A stretch of 64,000 nucleotides of DNA from Cycas panzhihuaensis (GCA_023213395.1 CM041465.1:92635741-92699740); one strand, 5' to 3'. Counted from the first letter of the stretch, positions 26,036 to 38,817 are shown. A program made the numbers and translations. The notes: generated from the letters alone by a model not told the origin.

Positions 26036-26043
26036 TATTTATA
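26036..26043 (-). promoter_or_regulatory. Candidate TATA box of the ARM-repeat gene
   Basis: The minus strand reads TATAAATA about 60 bases upstream of the ATG at 25976. That would give a 5' UTR of about 30 bases if transcription starts about 30 bases downstream. It sits in the 222-bp gap between this ATG and the divergent ATG at 26199. Confidence 0.45.
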
Positions 26044-26198
26044 TCGCCCTCATCGTGTTCCTCTTGGATTCTGAACTTCATGCCCATTCTTCACGTCAAA
26101 AGGCGTCAGATGACGAAATACACTGCAATTCCTTTATCGGGGAAGGATATTGGGTTTGGCATAAAACCTTATCCCCTGCAGACATTATCTAAAAAGGA

Positions 26199-26528
26199 AT
26201 GAACACTGCGAATCTCATATTCCGTGCTTTCAGCCGACAGAGCGAATCCGATCTCCTCCATGTCTGCCGCACCTTGCAACTACGTTCTCTGCTTCCGTCA
26301 AACGACGGATATTCTAGCTCTACATGTCGTGCTACTTTACACGGCGGAAGACGATTCCACCTCCCGACCAAATCCCACGAAATTACAGAACGCCGTTCAT
26401 TTCTGACTTTACGCACGTGCGACAGCGCTGTTCCGTCTTCCGCCGTCGAACAGATTCGTTTCTCCGTTAACCGGAAACTGGCTCTGGTTTTCCGTCCGGC
26501 GCCTCTTCCAATAGACGGGAACAGGTAG
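26199..26528 (+). CDS. Possible first exon of a divergent organelle-targeted protein
   Basis: An ATG-initiated frame of 109 codons, CpG-rich and divergent from the ARM-repeat gene. The N-terminus (MNTANLIFRAFSRQ) and the whole frame are rich in Arg and Ser and poor in acidic residues, like a mitochondrial or plastid transit peptide. The frame ends at AACAG/GTAGCA, which could be a splice donor rather than a true stop. I find no convincing second exon downstream, and I recognise no family. The opposite strand is also open over 140 codons, so GC-rich chance openness is a real alternative. Confidence 0.3.
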   Translation: MNTANLIFRAFSRQSESDLLHVCRTLQLRSLLPSNDGYSSSTCRATLHGGRRFHLPTKSHEITERRSFLTLRTCDSAVPSSAVEQIRFSVNRKLALVFRPAPLPIDGNR

Positions 26529-26559
26529 CAATTACAAACTCGGCGACGCGAAGTCCGCG

Positions 26560-26875
26560 CTATTTTCAAAAGCGGGTGAGCGCCGCGAGGCGAACGTCGC
26601 GGGTTCAAGTCTCCTCGAGTTCGAGACGTTATTCCCTCATATTCTGTCCCCGTAGCCGGTGGGCCCCACTAGCCGCGCTGTCAAGGCAAGTCCCAGTTGC
26701 CACGCAAGCGTGTCGCAGATTCCATTGGTGGGCCCCAGCGTCCACCCACCTACCCTCCTGGCGCGCCCCTTGGGGGGGGGCGAACTGTACTTATTCAGGG
26801 TCATGCCAGTCCCAGAAGGCGGTAAAAGCCCGCCAACGGTCGCAGGTTCAAATCCTATAAACCAGTGAATGAATA
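26560..26875 (+). repeat. GC-rich SINE-like sequence with tRNA-type B boxes
   Basis: Two Pol III B-box-like motifs occur about 240 bp apart: GGGTTCAAGTC at 26601-26611 and GGTTCAAATCC at 26845-26855, each preceded by GTCGC as in a tRNA T-arm. A G9 run lies near 26772. No intact cloverleaf or clear A box could be drawn, so this is a decayed tRNA-derived element rather than a tRNA gene. Confidence 0.45.
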
Positions 26876-27014
26876 CATCGTGATGTATATGCAAAAGATT
26901 AAGTGCGCGCAGGATTCGTCCCCAGAGCACGGAGGGGGGGGGTAGATTATTGCAATTCTCGTTCGGACTCCTCAAAATGGTTTTAATATACGGCCAATCT
27001 AAGGCGTCCGGTGC

Positions 27015-27095
27015 TCCCCGGAATCTCGGAGAGCACTGCAGCGGTTAGATCGGCTGCATTTTGAGGGTCCAAGGTTGCAATGCAAATGACCGTGG
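27015..27095 (+). repeat. Second tRNA-derived SINE-like head
   Basis: An A-box-like GCAGCGGTTAGAT (27038-27050) is followed about 22 bases later by GGGTCCAAGGTTGCAATGC (27065-27083), a decayed B box. The spacing suits a Pol III type 2 internal promoter. Confidence 0.35.
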
Positions 27096-29439
27096 CTTTA
27101 AGAGTCAATCAACGGGAAATCAGCAGATTTCACAGATCTGCAACTTAAGATGATAAAATCCACCCCTTTTACCATAAGATATGATGGGAAGCAAAGAGAT
27201 TTTAACCGCATGCCGGGCCATGAATGCCACCATGAATTCTTAACCAGTGCATCCACCACGCGGCGCTGAACACCGGCATTTGCATACACAATACGCAGAC
27301 AATAAAATCTTCTTTGTGAATACATTCAATACTCGTTTTGTGAACGTTGTAAACCCTCACCTACGCCTGTCAATCATTTGCAGTCACGGATGCTACACAG
27401 TTTTTCAATTAACATCGGTCGGAGAACTGAAATTTGATTTGATAAAAGGCATCGCTGGTCATTTTTCTTGCCAAATAACGGCAATAATAAAAATTTGAAC
27501 ATCTTCCGTGTAGGGCGATTAGACTTTAAGCATTTGCACTCTTTAAATTTATTATCAGAAAATTTTTTTAGTAGACATATTAGTTATGTATGTATTATGT
27601 ATTGAAATTAAAAAATATACCTATATGTTATTATTTATAATAAGATGTGACGTGAATTTGCTGAAGGCTAGTGTGTAGTCCATGAACCTATAAGAGCACC
27701 GCTATGATGCCAAGTGGTTCATTAAAATTTGCTTTTGCAACATTGTACAAATCCCAAATTGTTGTATGTGGTGTAATAGTCAATGCAACTTAAATTTATA
27801 ATTACTATTTGGGCATTGCCACCTTGCCCAAGACCATTATAACTTGCAAGTTTTGTAGTGGTTCATTTTAGGATGGAATTAGTAGTTTTTCAAAAACATG
27901 AGACATTATTATTGTTTTAAGAATGTAAATCTTGTTTAACAAAATACATATATGTATATATTTTGAGTTTTCAATTATGTTTTTAATTATAATTTAAAAG
28001 ATACTTCTCCTAACCTATAATTAGCTTTTGCATATTTATAACATCAATAAATATTCAAATGACTAACCTTGGAACTTTGTAATAGTTTTATATATGGTCA
28101 AAACTTTGAGTGTATTTATCATACATTCTCTCAATCACCTCCCTCACTTTTTCTTGACACAAAATCTTAATGCTTAACATTTAATCTCCTCCACTTTAGC
28201 TCAAGCTAGAACAAAAAACACAATGCTTCTTGAAAATCTTTTAAAGGCAATAGTAGATGCAAATGAATGGCAATTTCAAATGATTATGAATGTTCATTAC
28301 AAAAAAAAATATAAGAGAGTAGCATTGCAATCATCAATGAATTTCACTATTTGAATTTAAGGTTTTTTTTTTTTTTTTAAGGTGTTGGACCTTGAGAAGG
28401 GAATCGATTTTCAATTTGTCAGGGTTTGTCACCCTTTCATTCTATTTACCCCTATAAACCCCTTGGGGGTTAAACCTAGAACATTCTTTATATCAAAATG
28501 TAGTACTTATTGACGTGCCCCAGCACCTAACCCTTGAAATTAGGGTTCACATACATAACTTGGGGTGATCCATATTTGGCATATGAATAAGCATGGGTTT
28601 AGATCCTAAGCTATAGAGGAGAATTTCTAATAACCCAATATTTTAAATATTTAGATTGTATGTTTTCCAAATCAAGTAGTGACTTTTAAAAGATTACTTA
28701 AACATTCTTAAATAGCCATGGATTAAAAACATATGAGCATTCCTCCACACAAGATAAAAACTAATATTGAAATACAACAAGCATCAATGAAATCTCTTAA
28801 CTTCAATTCATTAATGAGGAATATGTAGATCCCACTAAATAAAATATAAGAGATTTATTACCACTTGCCAATGGAGAAGCTTTTGTTAGGTACAAGGAAA
28901 AAAAAATAAAGGCATTGAGTCATAAGTAATCATGGATCACAAATCAGTAATAATTTTTGGCATGGCATATAATGTTGATGAAAGGAGAGAGAGAGCATAT
29001 GTACATAACTAGACAAAATAACTTTGCAAAATTTTCAATTGACAAACATTTTGAACACATTCTCATTTATACATTATTTGGTTAATGTTTGGTACAATGA
29101 ACATTCACTGAACTATAAACTAATCTCTTTAAAATGTACATTACACTAACAGACATTAACCTTAAAGGTTCACTTATGTGAACACTAATAACTTAATATT
29201 CTAACACTTGCTTATAAGGAAGAAAATTCTGATATGGCTATCTCACAATGCTTGCTTTGCTTCTCTTTGCAAAAATCTTAAGAAAAAACTTCATTATGAC
29301 ATAGCTATTTTGAGCGTACTGCATGTTAAAGATTGAGCAAGTGAATCCATTTGACCTTTGGACTATTCAACACTTTATATTTTCTTAAATTTATAATTTA
29401 ATGATATCTATTTTTTACCTTAAAAAAAATTTAACATCC
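27096..29439. other. Intergenic sequence
   Basis: GC content falls off by about 27.5 kb and the DNA becomes AT-rich. I see no gene. A poly(T) run lies at about 28363-28378. The stretch 28380-28570 is less AT-rich, but I cannot assign it. Part of 28.9-29.44 kb may be the decayed 3' LTR of the copia element D, but I could not confirm a partner copy. Confidence 0.45.
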
Positions 29440-31450
29440 CTTATAATACAAATTTGGGGTAACACCTCAACCTACTCTAAATTTACAATGTTTAATCTTT
29501 GACCAGGCATTTTATGAAGATGTCAACAACTTGGTGTTCAGGTTTGTAATGAAGTAACTTGATGTTATCCTATTGAACTAATTATCTAACGTAATGATAT
29601 TTGATCTTAATATACTTGGTTCTGCTATGGAGGACTAATTTCGTTGTCATCTGGAGTGTACTATGATTGTCATGTTAAATCAGTGTTGATTCTTCTTATC
29701 ATTGATGTGAGTCTTTAAATAGATGCCTTAGCTATACAGCTTCTCTTGCTGCCACTTTGCAGTAGATGAATTTTTGTGTACCATGCTATAACTACAATAC
29801 CAATGTTGAACATATATACTAAAGTAGACCTCTTGTCCTCTGTGTCTTCAGCCTAATCTACATTAGTATACCCCTCTAATATAAAATTTTCTATTATTGT
29901 ATAATAGAGTCCATACTTTATTGTTGCTCTAATATATTGCAAGATCCTTTCAGTTGCTTTCCAGTGTTCTATTTTTGGATTAGATATATATATGAAAACT
30001 AAACTAATTGTAAATGCTACGCCTGGTTGTGTTATTGCTAAGTAAATAAGACTATTTACTAGTTGATGATATAGTGTTGCATTAATTGAGACAAAGTCTT
30101 CAAATTTACTCAACTTAATCCTTGATTCTATAGGAGTTACAATGAATTTATAACTACCCATATTAAACCTTTTAAGAATTTCCATAGCATATTTCAATTA
30201 GGTCATGCAAATGTCACTGTCATTTTGCTAAATTTCAATACTAAGAAATTAGCACACATGTCCAAGATCTGTCGTCTCAAACTCTAAACACATATTCATT
30301 TCGAATTTTGTGATTATTTATGTACAATTACCAATATAGATCAAATCATCTACATACAACACAACTATTAAGATGGATGTCTTTCTTATTTTAATATACA
30401 AATTAGGATATGAAGGACTTCTTTAAAACCCTTTCTCTTAGAGCTATTTATCAATCTCGGAATATCAAGCTCTAAAAGCTTGCTTGGGACCATACAATGC
30501 TTTCTCTAATATGCATACAAGATGTTCTTATCCTTCAACCTCAAACCCTTGTGGTTGTGCCACCATATAAATTTTCTCATCAATAAAACCATTAAGGAAT
30601 GCCAACTTCACATTCATTTGATAAACTATCTACTTTTACTGTGCAACAACTGCTAAGATACTTCTAACGATATCCATCCTAGCTACTGGTAAAAATATCT
30701 TCTCATAATCAATGCCTTCCTATTGAGCATAGTCTTTTACAATGAGCCTTTCCTTATATTTTTCAAGCATACCATCAACCTTATACCTAGTTTGGAATAC
30801 CCACTTGGTACCTATAACTTCTTTATTAGTAGGTGATTCAACTAATCTCCAAATTTTATTTCTAATAAGGGCATCATATTTAACCTTTATGGATTGAACC
30901 CACTCTTCATTTTGCCTTATTTAAATATTTGGGGCCCATCTTTATAAAAAACTAGAGTCATCAATGTATAACTAACCTGAGACTATGACCTTACCAATCT
31001 CTTACTTAAATCACTAATAATATTAGTTGGATCATAACTTCTAGCAAACAATTTCATAACAATTTATTGAACATGTGAGCTCTCATTAGTGCTGGGTTCT
31101 AGTGGGGAACTCTAATAGGTGCTATCTTTAGTTGATTGTGGTTGAATATTCTAGCTGTTGTCAACTCTTATACTTTGGCTGGTATTATGTTTAGTAGTTG
31201 ATTAAAAATTTTAACTTCGACTAACAATTCCTTCCTTTTATCACTTATAGGATCTTTCTTATAAACATGATCTTCATTGAAGATAGCATCCTTGTTGATA
31301 AAAAGCTTTTTAAATTATGGATCAAATGATTTATATGCTTTTTGCTCACTTGAATAACCAATAAAGATACATTGGACACAGTTTATATCTAATTTCTACC
31401 TATTTTCATCAAGAATATGACTATAAGCTAAGTGATACTTTTTTAAAGTT
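29440..31450 (-). pseudogene. Copia pol remnant of element D (integrase C-terminus, RT, RNase H)
   Basis: Read on the minus strand from right to left. An integrase C-terminal stretch comes first (CIFIGYSSEQKAYKSFDP, about 31300-31380), then the RT N-terminal region, then the RT C-terminus at 30197-29853 (YHQLVNSLIYLAITQPG). RNase H follows, ending near 29470 with a VADIF-like motif. An AAGGGA polypurine tract near 29440 would precede the 3' LTR. Stops and frameshifts are common. The upstream part of the same element (protease end and GAG-pre-integrase) appears at 42239-42632, so D was split by later insertions. Confidence 0.75.
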
Positions 31451-32416
31451 ACTTACAATAGGTTTGAAAGATTTCCAATTTTGTAGTAGAAATCCTTTGA
31501 AATCATTTGTGGTGATCCTTACCACATGAGATTATGTTAAAATAATAGATTAGTAGGGGTTAAGGTTATATCAATTAACTTCATATGACCATGTTAGAAG
31601 GCTTTGTGGACTTTAAAATAAATTTAATGTAAATTTATAACATTAAGAGTTTAGAACAAATAAATTTCACCTCAAAAAATTATCGTTTTTATGTGGCAAC
31701 CTATGTGTGGGTATACATATGTTGACTGGTAATATCTCATCGAAAAATTAATGTAATTTCATCTATGGATTCATTATAGAGGGGTGCATCTCTCCACAAC
31801 TTTAATCAAGAGAAAACATAAGCAAAATTGATGTTTTTGGTCAACTAAACATCAAGCAAGTTGTGTGACTACCTGTGAGGGTTTGAGCATTTATTTCTCA
31901 ATTATTTTTCTACTAAATCTTCTCAAACTTGATATGCAGGGCCACTCATCCATCATGAAGGCATATATTAAATTTAAATCTGGGAGAACTAGTACAAAAA
32001 TGTAAATAAATGATGTGTTACCTCCAAACTTAATAAGGGATTGCGTGAATTCCAAGACATTTTTAACACTAAAATACTCATGTGAACTATTTATAACCTT
32101 TGCACACCCAAAATCATAAATCCAACTCAACATGCAAGTGCCCAAGCATGTATGCAATCACCTAAATATAGAGCGTACTTCATAAGAATGGGAGGATTTT
32201 TTTTTTGTAATGAACCAACTCTGTAAATCCCTGCAACTTAGTAGATTCATAAAACGCCCACTGCCTAATAGTATAAAATTAACAAGAAAATTTAGACAAT
32301 GAAACCAAAGTGAGGACAATAGTCTTGAAAACTCTCCAATGAGATTATACCTTCAAAATCTGCATTAAAACAAGAGGAAATTTATTTTTGTTATGTATGC
32401 TTGCTTTGATACCACT

Positions 32417-32797
32417 TGTAATAGACTTGGCTATGTTACCCTTTCAAATATGCAAAGATAAGAGAAAAAAGACAAGAAATAGAGTGGAGATGGCGATGAA
32501 GTGCATAAAGTAAAAACTGCACCATAATATGTCTCAATAAACCAATATTTAATTAATGGAGATGCCTCTACAATGCATAGGGTGGTGTGCTTATAGTAAC
32601 ACAAGGCCACCCTTAACTCTCAACATTATTTTATTAACCTACCTACCTCTCAACTAACATATTCCCTATTTCCTATATTATTTAATTAACATAATCCTAA
32701 TCCTACTAACCTAACTTAATCTTATGTGAACCTTACTAACTTAACCTAATCTCATATGATGAGTATATACCCTCCCCTCTTAGATGCTCCCACCACA
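32417..32797 (-). repeat. LTR of a second copia element (F), copy 1
   Basis: The minus strand has TGTGGTGGGAGC...GTCTATTACA followed by AGTGGTATCAAAGC, an initiator-tRNA-Met-type primer site (32403-32416). Immediately before the LTR the minus strand reads AATAGGGGCA, which resembles a polypurine tract. Boundaries rest on end motifs; no partner copy other than the duplicated one was found. Confidence 0.55.
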
Positions 32798-32976
32798 TGC
32801 CCCTATTGGATATATATTTACCTCCATTATATAACCAAAGCACTTATAATATGTATCAGTTTTATGTTTCTACTATTACTTAAAGCTTAACAAATTTAGT
32901 AAATGCTTAAGATTTATATTACAAGAAGAAGATCACTACCATGGAATATAGTGCTCATCCAAGTAAAGGTGTATAA

Positions 32977-33342
32977 TGTTGGGGTTAATGTTCCTCACCT
33001 AACTTCCACCATTGGGAACCTGTGAAGTGCATACATCTTCATGGTAAGGTAAGGTAATATTATTTTATTATGCATTGTTATTAGTATAATGCTTTGTCAT
33101 TGTTTTATATTATTTTAAATTTGGAGGTTGAGGAGGGTTCCCTCCTTCCTCTTAAGTTTATATTTTATGGGGTTCAAAACCCTAGTGTTCATCAACACCA
33201 CCTTCACCAAAGGATTTTTTGATGTACTCTTCTACAATGGCTTGAATATAATGATATTTTGATATTATGCTCTTAATATGGATTGAATACTAATTTTGAT
33301 TTATATGTTCATCTGCTTTGCTCTATTCTCCACACTCCAACA
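32977..33342 (+). repeat. 5' LTR of element E1
   Basis: 366 bp with TG...CA ends; the same length as the E2 5' LTR at 38818-39183. Confidence 0.9.
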
Positions 33343-35724
33343 TTTGGTATTAGAGCATCTTAATCTTAGCCTACTTGGTTTCATTCAGCAGTTTGGATCT
33401 TGATTCACATTCAAAGCTTCTTGAGTTATCTTTATTTAACATCAAAGCAAAGATCTATTGAGTTTTGAAAAGGAGATATATCAAACTACTCATGACAAGT
33501 ATTGTATTGAGTTTTTATTCAATTTTTATAAAACTTATTAATAGTTTTTATATTATTTTCATTAAAAATTTAATTATTTTGATTTATATGCTCAAAATAA
33601 TCTGTGTTTTCTTAGATTTGTATAGAGTTTGCAGGCATAATCAACCTAATAATCATTTAGAGCCATTATATTGGTATTTCAACTAATTTTTTTTATGATT
33701 TTAATTATTTTCTATTAAAATTTTAAAGTTTTGTAAGGAACTTAGATTTCCATAGGTTAGTGCACTCTCCACGGTGATCAAAATCATAGCAAGTGACCAT
33801 TTGTTTTGAAGCGTTTTGAGTTAGCTCTATACTTGATTCAATAATTTTAAATTTCGTCGCTCCTACAAAGAGATCTCCCTCCCGGAAGCTCGACTACTCG
33901 TTTTGGCAATGAAACCCCACTGCCCCTCTTCTCATTTATTCATTTTGGCTTCATTTTTCATCTAGTTTCTCTTGTGACAAGGGTGCAAACTTGTTAAGGG
34001 CTAGATTAAGTTGTCTGTGACTATTTCAGGGCCTTCTCTAGACCATACAACCTCCACACATTTCGTGCACCTTCCACATCCTCCATACATTCTGCTACTT
34101 CATTCTTGGATTATGATAATGAATTCTTAATGAAATTTGAGAGGTGCCTCAGTATCTAGTAGATCTATCCTCCCCTAAATTTTCATAGTGATTCGTCACT
34201 CTAGTAAGCAGATCGAGTTTGTCGAAGTTTGCCCTATGCGTGTGGGTTCTTTTATGCAGGTTATTTTTTTAAAATTTATTTTAATTCATTTACTTTTTAT
34301 AAAGTTATAAAGTTTATTAAAAATTTAATTAAATTTAATAAATTTTTAGATCCATGCGTATGTTTTTGACTTAGCACCCTCTAGCTTTAGCCCCTCGATC
34401 TTATCTTGCTCCATATGACCATATTTTAGGCAGATTCGAAATAATATAAGTTATTTTTTATAAAATTTGATTATTCAAAAATTATTTTTCATATTTTATA
34501 ATTTTTTAAAATCTGAGCCCCCTTAGGCCATCAACAGTTAATTACATTGCCCCCCCAAGTGACCTAGGCTTATTGGTTAAGGGGCTTAACACATCCCTCT
34601 TCCCATTTTATTATCATAAAGAGGATCTTGGATAGTTTTTGTAATATTTTGAGATCCATGAGTTCGTTTTCTGAACAGTTAAATCAGTTGGAAAGATTTT
34701 TTGATACTCTACATATTGGAATAGGTTTTATTATGATTTGCCACTACTTTTTAGGTTTTTGAAGTTGAGGCTTTGATTTAGTCCTAGTTAGATAAAGTTT
34801 CTAATATTTTGACTAAAATTTTACACTCTAACTGAATCTTCTTGTTTAATATCTAGGTACTAATCAATTATTAATAATTTTTTATTATTTTTAGAGGCTC
34901 ACAATTATTTTTTGCAGCCATATAGCTTTATTTTAGCATCTTAAGGTGAATGAGCCTTCTTTAGCATCAAAATCATTAAATTGGTAAATTCTAACACCTT
35001 ACAACTCTACTTTTAAGCTTTTATTTTATCTTTTAGCTTATAAATGTGATTAAAAACTCTCTTAAAGCTTATTTATTACTTATTTTAGGCCAATTATTAT
35101 CTCTTTTAAGGTATTCATTTAAGGTTTATTCCATAAACATATTTCAAGTATATATGCATATTTCTTTGATTTAAAAGAGCTTATATTTACTCTTAATGAT
35201 TTCACCTATATAGTGAAGGTTTATTTGGCTTTATTCCAAGCTTTCAAAGCATTTTCAAGGTGCATTCTATTGCATGTAAGCATTCAAAGCACTTCATTTT
35301 TTTAAAGCTTATTTGAATTTTCATGAAAGTTATCTTGCGAATAGTATTCTTAAATCCAACTTGAAAGATATATTTTCCTTTATTATCAAGTTATTTTTCA
35401 TTGATTTATGAAGGCATTTATTTGAAAGATAGTATATATATTTCTCAAATTATCTTTTGGCTTATTTTAGGCCTTTATCTTTAAGGTTAATATATAAATC
35501 ACTTAAAAGAATCATTAATTGATTTTAGTTTCATTTCAAAAGAAAGCATTTGTGTTGCTCTAATTTAAGAAGATATATATTATGTAGTTACATTCTTTAC
35601 ATTGATCAAAAAAGAAAATTACTGAAAGAATATGTAAAAGAGTGCTTATTGTATAATTCATATTATTCCTTTCATTCATTTATTAAGATAATACAATGAG
35701 TGTATCCACTAAAAGCATTTTACA

Positions 35725-36300
35725 ATGGCAAAGAACTTTGATAGCACAAGGTTTCCTATATTTGATGAGAGTAATTTTCACATTTAGAGATATATATTAA
35801 AAATCCATTTTTAGTAAATAACCTTTGGAAACTTATAGAGCATGGTTACCTAAAAGGTGAATACAAATTTAAAGAAAATTTGAAAAAAGACAATGAAGCC
35901 TTAGCATTAGTATTTTATACAATAAATGCTAATGTGCTCACTCATGTTTGTGATATAACCACATCCAAATCTATTTGGAATACCCTAGATTCACTTTATG
36001 GGAGAGAAATTTTAGAATTAAATACATTTAACTACATTGATGATATATTTTATATGAGATAGAAGGTAGAGCAGGTGACTTTTGATAAAAATTCTAATAA
36101 TGCATGTAAATTCAAAATTTTAAATAAGAGTAATGAATATAATGTTGCATTTGATAAGGCTACATATACATTTGACCTGATTGACTCTCATCAAGAAGAC
36201 AAAGTTGAAGATGAACACACTCATACTCTTTCAAAGCAAGCCACAACTATATTTGTACCACGCCTTGTTAAAGACTATTTTACAAGAATGACATTATAAG
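35725..36300 (+). pseudogene. Copia gag remnant of element E1
   Basis: The frame starts MAKNFDSTRFPIFDESNFHI and then meets a TAG where copia Gag has Trp. After a frameshift it continues through LWKLIEHGYL, DNEALALVFYTINANVL and SIWNTLDSLYG (35880-36062), typical of the Gag UBN2 domain. A TAG at 36060 and a further stop at 36298 follow. There is no zinc knuckle, protease, integrase, RT or RNase H before the 3' LTR at 36440. Confidence 0.75.
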
Positions 36301-36439
36301 ATGATGACTACATTAAAGTTGATGACTACATCAAGGATGATGAAGCTAAAGTACATGTTTTCAAAGTATTCCTAAAATATTTGTACCACAAGTTCAAAGA
36401 GAAGTTGAAGATGAATGTGATGAACATTAAGGGGGAGTA

Positions 36440-36602
36440 TGTTAGGGTTGATGTTCCTCACCTAACTCCCACTATTGGGAACATGTGAAGTGCACAAATC
36501 TTCATGGTAAGTTAAGGTATTTTTATTTTATTGTGTATTATTATTATTATAATGCTTTGTAATTATTTTATATTATTTTAAATTTAGAGGTTGAGGAAGG
36601 TT
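36440..36602 (+). repeat. Truncated 3' LTR of element E1
   Basis: About 163 bp, starting TGTTAGGGTTG after a purine tract and ending at the duplication join. Confidence 0.85.
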
Positions 36603-38245
36603 CCGTCAACCTTATACTTGGTTTTGAATACCTACTTAGTACCTATAACTTCTTTGTTAGTAGGTGACTCAACTAATCTCAAATTTTATTTCTAATAAGG
36701 GCATCATATTTAACCTTTATGGATTGAATCCACTCTTCATTTTGCCTTATTTAAATATTTGGGGCCCATCTTTATAAAAAACTAGAGTCATTAATGTATA
36801 ACTAACTTGAGACTATGACCTTACCAATCTCTTGCTTAAATCACTAATAATATCAGTTGGATCATAACTTCTAGCAAACTATTTCATAACAGTTTATTAA
36901 ACATGTGAGCTCTCATTAGTGTTGGGTTCTAGTGGGGAACTCTAACTGGTGCTAGCTTTAGTTGATTGTGGTTGAATATTCTAGCTGTTGTCAACTCTTA
37001 TACTTTGGCTAGTATTAGGTTTAGTAGTTGGTTAAAATTTTTAACTTCAACCAATAATTCCTTCCTTTTATCACTTATAGGATCTTTCTTATAAACATGA
37101 TCTTCATTAAAGATAGCATCCTTGTTGATAAAAAGCTTTTTAAATTATGGATCAAATGATTTATATGCTTTTCGCTCACTTGAATAACCAATAAAGATAC
37201 ATTGAACACATTTTATATCTAATTTCTACCTATTTTCATCAAGAATATGATTATAAGCTAAGTGATACTTTTGTAAAGTTACTTACAATAGGTTTGAAAG
37301 ATGTCCAATTTTGTAGTAGAAATCCTTTGAAATCATTTATGGTGATCCTTACTACATGAGATTATGTTAAAATAATAGATTAGTAGGGGTTAAGGTTATA
37401 TCAATTAACTTCATATGACCATGTTAGAAGGCTTTGTGGACTTCAAAATAAATTTAATGTAAATTTATAACATTAAGAGTTTAAAACAAATAAATTTCAC
37501 CTCAAAAAATTATCGTTTTTGTGTGGCAACCTATGTGTGGGTATACATATGTTGACTGGTAATATCTCATCAGAAAATTAATGGAATTTCATCTATGGGT
37601 TCATTATAGAGGGGTGCATCTCTCCACAACTTTAATCAAGAGAAAACATAAGCGAAATTGATGTTTTTGATCAACTAAACATTAGGCAAGTTGTGTGACT
37701 ACCTGTGAGGGTTTGGGCATTTATTTCTCAATTATTTTTCTACTAAATCTTCTCAAATTTGATATGCAGGGTCACTCATCCATCATGAAGACATATATTA
37801 AATTTAAATCTGGGAGAACTAGTGCAAAAATGTAAATAAATGATGTGTTACCTCTAAACTTAATAAGGGATTGCATGAATTCTAAGACACTTTTAACACT
37901 AAAATACTCATGTGAACTATTTATAACCTTTGTACACCCAAAATCATAAATCCAACTCAACATGCAAGTGCCCAAGCATGCATGTAATCACCTAAATGTA
38001 GAGCGTACTTCATAAGAATGGGAGGATTTTTTTTTGTAATGAACCAACTCTGTAAATCCCTACAACTTAGTAGATTCACAAAACACCCACTGCCTAATAG
38101 TATAAAATTAACAAGAAAATTTAGACAATGAAACCAAAGTGAGGACAATAGTCTTGAAAACTTTCCAATGAGATTGTACCTTTAAAATCTGCATTAAAAC
38201 AAGAGGAATTTTTTTTTTGTTATGTATGCTTACTTTGATACCACT

Positions 38246-38638
38246 TGTAATAGACTTGGCTATGCTACCCTTTCAAATATGCAAAGATAAGAGCAAAAAG
38301 ACAAGAAATAGAGTGGAGATGGAGATGAAGTGTATAAAGTAAAGACTGCATCATAATATGCCTCAATAAACCAATATTTAATTAATGGAGATGCCTCTAC
38401 AATGCATAGGGTGGTGTGTTTATAGTAACACAAGGCCACCCTTAACCTTAACTCTTAACATTATTTTATTAACCTACCTACCTCTCAATTAACCTATTCC
38501 CTATTTCCTATGTTATTTAATTAATATAATCCTAATCCTACTAACCTAACTTAATCTTATGTGAACCTTACTAACTTAACCTAATCTCATATGATGAGTA
38601 TCGCTATATACCCTCCCCTCTTAGATGCCCCCACCACA
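38246..38638 (-). repeat. LTR of element F, copy 2
   Basis: The copy of 32417-32797 carried by the tandem duplication, with the same primer site on its left and a similar GGGGACA tract on its right. It is 12 bp longer owing to small insertions. Confidence 0.55.
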
Positions 38639-38817
38639 TGTCCCCATTGGATATATATTTACCTCCATTATATAACCAAAGCACTTATAATATATATCAG
38701 TTTTATGTTTCTACTATTATTTAAAGCTTAACAAATTTAGTAAATGCTTAAGATTTATGTTACAAGAAGAAGATCACTACCATGGAATATAGTGCTCATC
38801 CAAGTAAATGTGCATAA

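Larger units (their letters stand above)
30772..36602. repeat. Segmental tandem duplication, copy 1
   Basis: A 5831-bp unit repeated head to tail with 36603-42033. It runs from inside the pol remnant of D, through an LTR with primer site (32417-32797), to a point inside the 3' LTR of element E1. Identity is about 96% over sampled stretches by eye. About 390 bp near 34520-34910 is absent from copy 2. Confidence 0.9.
32977..36602 (+). mobile_element. Gag-only copia element E, copy 1 (3' LTR truncated)
   Basis: The 5' LTR is 32977-33342 (TGTTGGGG to CTCCAACA), followed by the primer site TTTGGTATTAGAGC. The left flank TATAA (32972-32976) matches TATAA at 42234-42238, the original target duplication. 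The internal region is a long leader followed by a short gag. The 3' LTR begins at 36440 after GGGGGAGTA and is cut at 36602 by the tandem-duplication join. Confidence 0.85.

Noticed and set aside
26189-26608. 140-codon minus-strand open frame
   Set aside because: Arg/Ser-rich reading of a GC-rich stretch. The plus-strand frame has a better start and targeting-peptide character, though that is also weak.
26570-26640. Possible functional tRNA gene at the GGGTTCAAGTC motif
   Set aside because: No acceptor or anticodon stem could be paired and no clear A box is present at the right distance.
26637-26975. 112-codon minus-strand open frame in the GC-rich block
   Set aside because: It overlaps B-box-like SINE motifs and a G9 run, has no recognisable domain, and the plus strand is also open. 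GC-rich repeat DNA explains it.
31891-32157. 88-codon minus-strand frame, partly conserved at 37772-38148
   Set aside because: Conservation is explained by the tandem duplication. No domain is recognisable and copy 2 is broken.
33465-33686. 73-codon frame repeated at 39306-39527
   Set aside because: It recurs only because the whole block is duplicated. It lies in the leader of element E and encodes a low-complexity hydrophobic stretch.
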